Below, piece by piece: positions 6,393 to 8,311 of a stretch of 8,311 nt of DNA. A program made the position numbers and the translations under genes. The DNA lies in NCBI GenBank assembly GCA_948438565.1, contig CAOJLW010000095.1, positions 1-8,311 on the forward strand. The letters are read 5' to 3'. The notes under the pieces were generated by a model. The model saw only the letters and a list, made by a program, of their open reading frames with translations, searched no databases and was not told where the DNA came from. The first letter of the stretch is position 1; every line of letters begins with the position of its first letter. This stretch comes from an uncultured Lachnospiraceae bacterium. GTDB lineage: Bacteria; Bacillota; Clostridia; Lachnospirales; Lachnospiraceae.

Positions 6393-7634
6393 ATGGACAT
6401 GAAAAAAACATTACAGGAGCTGTACCGGGATATTTTAGAGCAGGAGCAAAAAAATGGAAGGGGGCTTACGGACGAATACGATAATTATCCGATGGACTGT
6501 CTGCTGCATCCAAAAGAATATGCGCCTGTCATTGCCGCGGGAGGATGCGATTCCTGCGAAGCGGAAAGCGCCTGTCAGGAAAGCTGTGTTTTTGACGCCA
6601 TAGAAAAGATCGGAGGGAAAATTTATATCGATCCGCAAAAGTGCACAGGCTGCGGCGTATGCGTGGATGTCTGCAAAATGGGACGTCTGATAGAAAACAA
6701 GGAAATATACCCGGTTTTAGACGCATTGTGCGATCGGAACCGGGAAGTCTATGCGTTGATTGCTCCTGCGTTTGCCGGTCAGTATGGGGAAAAGGCGACG
6801 GCGGGGCGTTTGCGGTCAGCGTTTAAAAAAATCGGTTTTCAGGGAATGGTCGAAGTGGCGGCGTTTGCCGATATCCTGACGTTAAAAGAAGCTCTGGAAT
6901 TTGACCGTCATGTGCATAAGCAGGGGGATTTTCAGTTGACAAGCTGTTGCTGTCCGGTTTGGATCGCCATGATTCGGAGCATCTATCAGGATCTGGTCGG
7001 TCATGTGCCGGGGGCGGTTTCCCCGATGATAGCGGCCGGCAGGGTAGTAAAAAAGCTGCACCCGGACGCAGTGACCGTATTTATCGGGCCGTGTATGGCC
7101 AAGAAAAAAGAGGCCAGAGAACCAGACATTGCGGACGCCGTCGATTATGTATTGACCTTTCAGGAGGTTTTTGACTTTTTTGAAGCCGTCAATGTCAATC
7201 CGGACGAGCTGCCGGACGACGAACGGGAGCATTCCTCCAGAGCCGGACGAATATATGCCAGGACGTCCGGCGTCAGTGAAGCGGTGGGCGCAACCGTAGA
7301 GCAGCTAGATCCGGATAAAAAGATCAAAGTCGTTGCCAGACAGGCGGACGGCGTTTTGGCCTGTAAGGAACTGATTGAGAAAATTATCAAAGGGGAAACG
7401 GAAGGGAATTTTTTTGAAGGAATGGCCTGTAACGGCGGCTGCGTAGGCGGCCCGAAGGTTCGGATCGACAAAGAGGAAGGGAAACAGTTTGTCAACCGTT
7501 ACGGCAATCAGGCGAAATATTTAACGCCGTTGGAAAATCCCTATGTGCGCGAGCTGCTGGAGCGGTTGGGTTTTCAGGATGTAATGGATTTTTTGGAAAA
7601 CAGCGATTTGCTGACGCGGGATTTTAGCGGGTAG
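6393..7634 (+). CDS. [FeFe] hydrogenase, short monomeric form resembling group B
   Basis: A 413-residue cytoplasmic iron hydrogenase that interconverts protons plus reduced ferredoxin with H2. The N-terminal part binds two predicted [4Fe-4S] clusters: Cys52, 55, 61 and 65 (spaced CX2CX5CX3C) and Cys84, 87, 90 and 94 (CX2CX2CX3C). The H-cluster domain follows with loop 1 TSCCCPVW (183-190), loop 2 GPCMAKKKE (232-240, Cys234) and loop 3 GMACNGGCVGGPK (343-355, Cys346 and Cys350). Classic group A enzymes have TSCCPxW, MPCxxKxxE and ExMACxGGCxxGGG, so the extra Cys, the Gly-Pro-Cys and the Gly-Gly-Pro fit what I recall of group B. A sensory group is less likely because no PAS domain is attached. 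I start at ATG 6393 because AGGAAAGG (6378-6385) sits seven bases upstream; an in-frame TTG at 6360 lacks a good site. No maturation genes (hydE, hydF, hydG) are in view. The neighbouring PFOR suggests a shared ferredoxin pool. Confidence 0.92.
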   Translation: MDMKKTLQELYRDILEQEQKNGRGLTDEYDNYPMDCLLHPKEYAPVIAAGGCDSCEAESACQESCVFDAIEKIGGKIYIDPQKCTGCGVCVDVCKMGRLIENKEIYPVLDALCDRNREVYALIAPAFAGQYGEKATAGRLRSAFKKIGFQGMVEVAAFADILTLKEALEFDRHVHKQGDFQLTSCCCPVWIAMIRSIYQDLVGHVPGAVSPMIAAGRVVKKLHPDAVTVFIGPCMAKKKEAREPDIADAVDYVLTFQEVFDFFEAVNVNPDELPDDEREHSSRAGRIYARTSGVSEAVGATVEQLDPDKKIKVVARQADGVLACKELIEKIIKGETEGNFFEGMACNGGCVGGPKVRIDKEEGKQFVNRYGNQAKYLTPLENPYVRELLERLGFQDVMDFLENSDLLTRDFSG

Positions 7635-7734
7635 GGGAATGTCAAATAGCACGGCTGAAAGGATGCTTGGCGATAGGGCGCCGTAACGGAATAGAATGAC
7701 TGTAAGAAACATAATCTTATTTTTGATTTTTATA

Positions 7735-7766
7735 CAAAAAATGTTGTCGAAAGTATTGATTTTTTG
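7735..7766. repeat. 8-bp inverted repeat upstream of nifJ
   Basis: CAAAAAAT (7735-7742) pairs perfectly with ATTTTTTG (7759-7766) over a 16-base spacer. The right arm overlaps the candidate -35 of nifJ. The arms resemble those of the repeat over the carA promoter (A6T and AT6, 17-base spacer there). A/T tracts make such matches easy to get by chance, so an operator role is only a possibility. Confidence 0.35.
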
Positions 7767-7784
7767 GCATAAGAACTATATAGT
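7756..7784 (+). promoter_or_regulatory. Candidate nifJ promoter
   Basis: TTGATT (7756-7761) and TATAGT (7779-7784) are 17 bases apart, predicting a start near 7791 and a leader of about 70 bases. A nearby TTGGCA (7764-7769) is a fair -35 but has no -10 at a good distance. The rest of the 7635-7755 gap shows no gene and no clear terminator for the hydrogenase gene. Confidence 0.45.
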
Positions 7785-7795
7785 ATTGTATTAGA

Positions 7796-7814
7796 GGCGG
7801 CTGAATCAACTGCC
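7796..7814 (+). other. Weak 5'-leader hairpin of the nifJ transcript
   Basis: GGCGG (7796-7800) can pair with CTGCC (7810-7814), including one G-U pair, around a nine-base loop. It would lie almost at the 5' end of the RNA from the predicted start near 7791, where hairpins can protect abundant messages. The stem is short, so this is tentative. Confidence 0.3.
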
Positions 7815-7846
7815 AAAATATAGTAGTGAGAACATTAAAATTTTTA

Positions 7847-7852
7847 AGGAGG
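7847..7852 (+). promoter_or_regulatory. Consensus ribosome-binding site of nifJ
   Basis: AGGAGG lies seven bases before ATG 7860 and is the only perfect Shine-Dalgarno core in front of a gene here. It is preceded by the AT-rich palindrome TTAAAA/TTTTAA (7835-7847). Together they predict efficient initiation, in keeping with an abundant catabolic enzyme. Confidence 0.8.
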
Positions 7853-7859
7853 AAATCAA

Positions 7860-8311
7860 ATGTCAAGAGCAAAACAGTCAATGGATGGCAACACCGCTGC
7901 TGCGCATGTAGCGTATGCGTTTACAGATGTTGCCGCCATTTACCCAATCACTCCTTCCAGTCCAATGGCCGATACGGTTGACCAGTGGTCGGCGGCCGGA
8001 CAGGAAAATATCTTTGGAAATCAGGTAAAAGTCGTAGAAATGGAATCAGAAGCAGGCGCGGCAGGCGCGGTCCATGGTTCCCTTGCAGCGGGCGCATTGA
8101 CGACGACCTTTACGGCGTCCCAGGGCCTTCTGTTGATGATCCCCAATATGTATAAGATTGCCGGTGAGCAGCTTCCGTGTGTATTTGATGTTTCCGCACG
8201 TACCGTAGCGACTCAGTCTTTAAATATCTTCGGTGATCACAGTGACGTATATGCCTGTCGCCAGACTGGTTTTGCTATGTTATGCGAGACAAACACACAG
8301 GAAGTTATGGA
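7860..8311 (+). CDS. nifJ: Pyruvate:ferredoxin (flavodoxin) oxidoreductase, N-terminal part (cut by window end)
   Basis: The first 150 codons of a large PFOR, normally around 1,170-1,200 residues, which oxidises pyruvate with CoA to acetyl-CoA and CO2 and reduces ferredoxin. The visible part is domain I, which binds pyruvate and helps bind thiamine diphosphate. It begins MSRAKQSMDGNTAAAHVAYA and carries YPITPSSP (28-35), EMESEAGAAGAVHG (60-73), FTASQGLLLMIPNMYKIAGE (84-103) and SARTVATQSLNIFGDHSDV (112-130). Thr31, Glu64 and Arg114 sit at the same numbers as the substrate- and cofactor-contacting residues I know from the Desulfovibrio africanus enzyme. ATG 7860 follows a perfect AGGAGG. The reading frame is open to the last base. 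The iron-sulfur and remaining TPP domains lie outside the window, so single-chain architecture is inferred from the N-terminal type. Confidence 0.95.
   Translation, partial: MSRAKQSMDGNTAAAHVAYAFTDVAAIYPITPSSPMADTVDQWSAAGQENIFGNQVKVVEMESEAGAAGAVHGSLAAGALTTTFTASQGLLLMIPNMYKIAGEQLPCVFDVSARTVATQSLNIFGDHSDVYACRQTGFAMLCETNTQEVM

Noticed and set aside
7651..7684. ACGGC/GCCGT and GGCG/CGCC pairings as a terminator for the hydrogenase gene
   Set aside because: The stems are four or five pairs with a long loop in the first case, and no U-tract follows.
7639..7686. 15-codon frame MSNSTAERMLGDRAP just after the hydrogenase
   Set aside because: It is very short, the ribosome-binding stretch abuts the ATG, and it has no recognisable leader-peptide character.

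Overview
The window looks like the chromosome of an obligately anaerobic, Gram-positive clostridial bacterium, most likely of the Lachnospiraceae type. The reasons are a stand-alone [FeFe] hydrogenase next to a large homodimeric-type pyruvate:ferredoxin oxidoreductase, a secreted coiled-coil/SleB-type peptidoglycan hydrolase, strong purine-rich ribosome-binding sites, and AT-rich promoters between genes of moderate GC. The taxon is an inference from gene content, not a database match. Every confident gene lies on the + strand.

Layout: (1) Bases 1-576 hold the tail of one gene and a short multi-pass membrane protein that resembles the second permease of an ABC-2 type exporter; its C-terminus looks shortened. 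(2) Bases 577-777 are an AT-rich regulatory gap with two candidate promoters and overlapping inverted repeats. (3) Bases 778-5054 encode both subunits of carbamoyl-phosphate synthetase (carA, carB), joined by a TAATG stop/start overlap. (4) Bases 5076-6329 encode a secreted cell-wall hydrolase that starts only 21 bases after carB and so is probably read from the same transcript. (5) Bases 6393-7634 encode a short [FeFe] hydrogenase whose H-cluster loops deviate from the classic ones in the way described for group B enzymes. (6) Bases 7635-7859 are a gap with a candidate promoter, an inverted repeat and a weak leader hairpin. (7) From 7860 to the window end runs the start of pyruvate:ferredoxin oxidoreductase (nifJ), cut off after 150 codons.

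Functionally, CarAB makes carbamoyl phosphate for pyrimidine and arginine synthesis. PFOR oxidises pyruvate and reduces ferredoxin, and a ferredoxin-linked hydrogenase next to it could exchange those electrons with protons or H2. The cell-wall hydrolase has no obvious metabolic link to its neighbours.

I found no CRISPR array, tRNA, rRNA, insertion sequence, integrase or convincing rho-independent terminator. The window is mostly core metabolism. The points most worth checking are the carA promoter (its predicted transcript start matches the UTP-sensitive AAUUU start of E. coli pyrBI), the hydrogenase loop motifs, the coiled-coil/SleB fusion behind carAB, and the short ABC permease.
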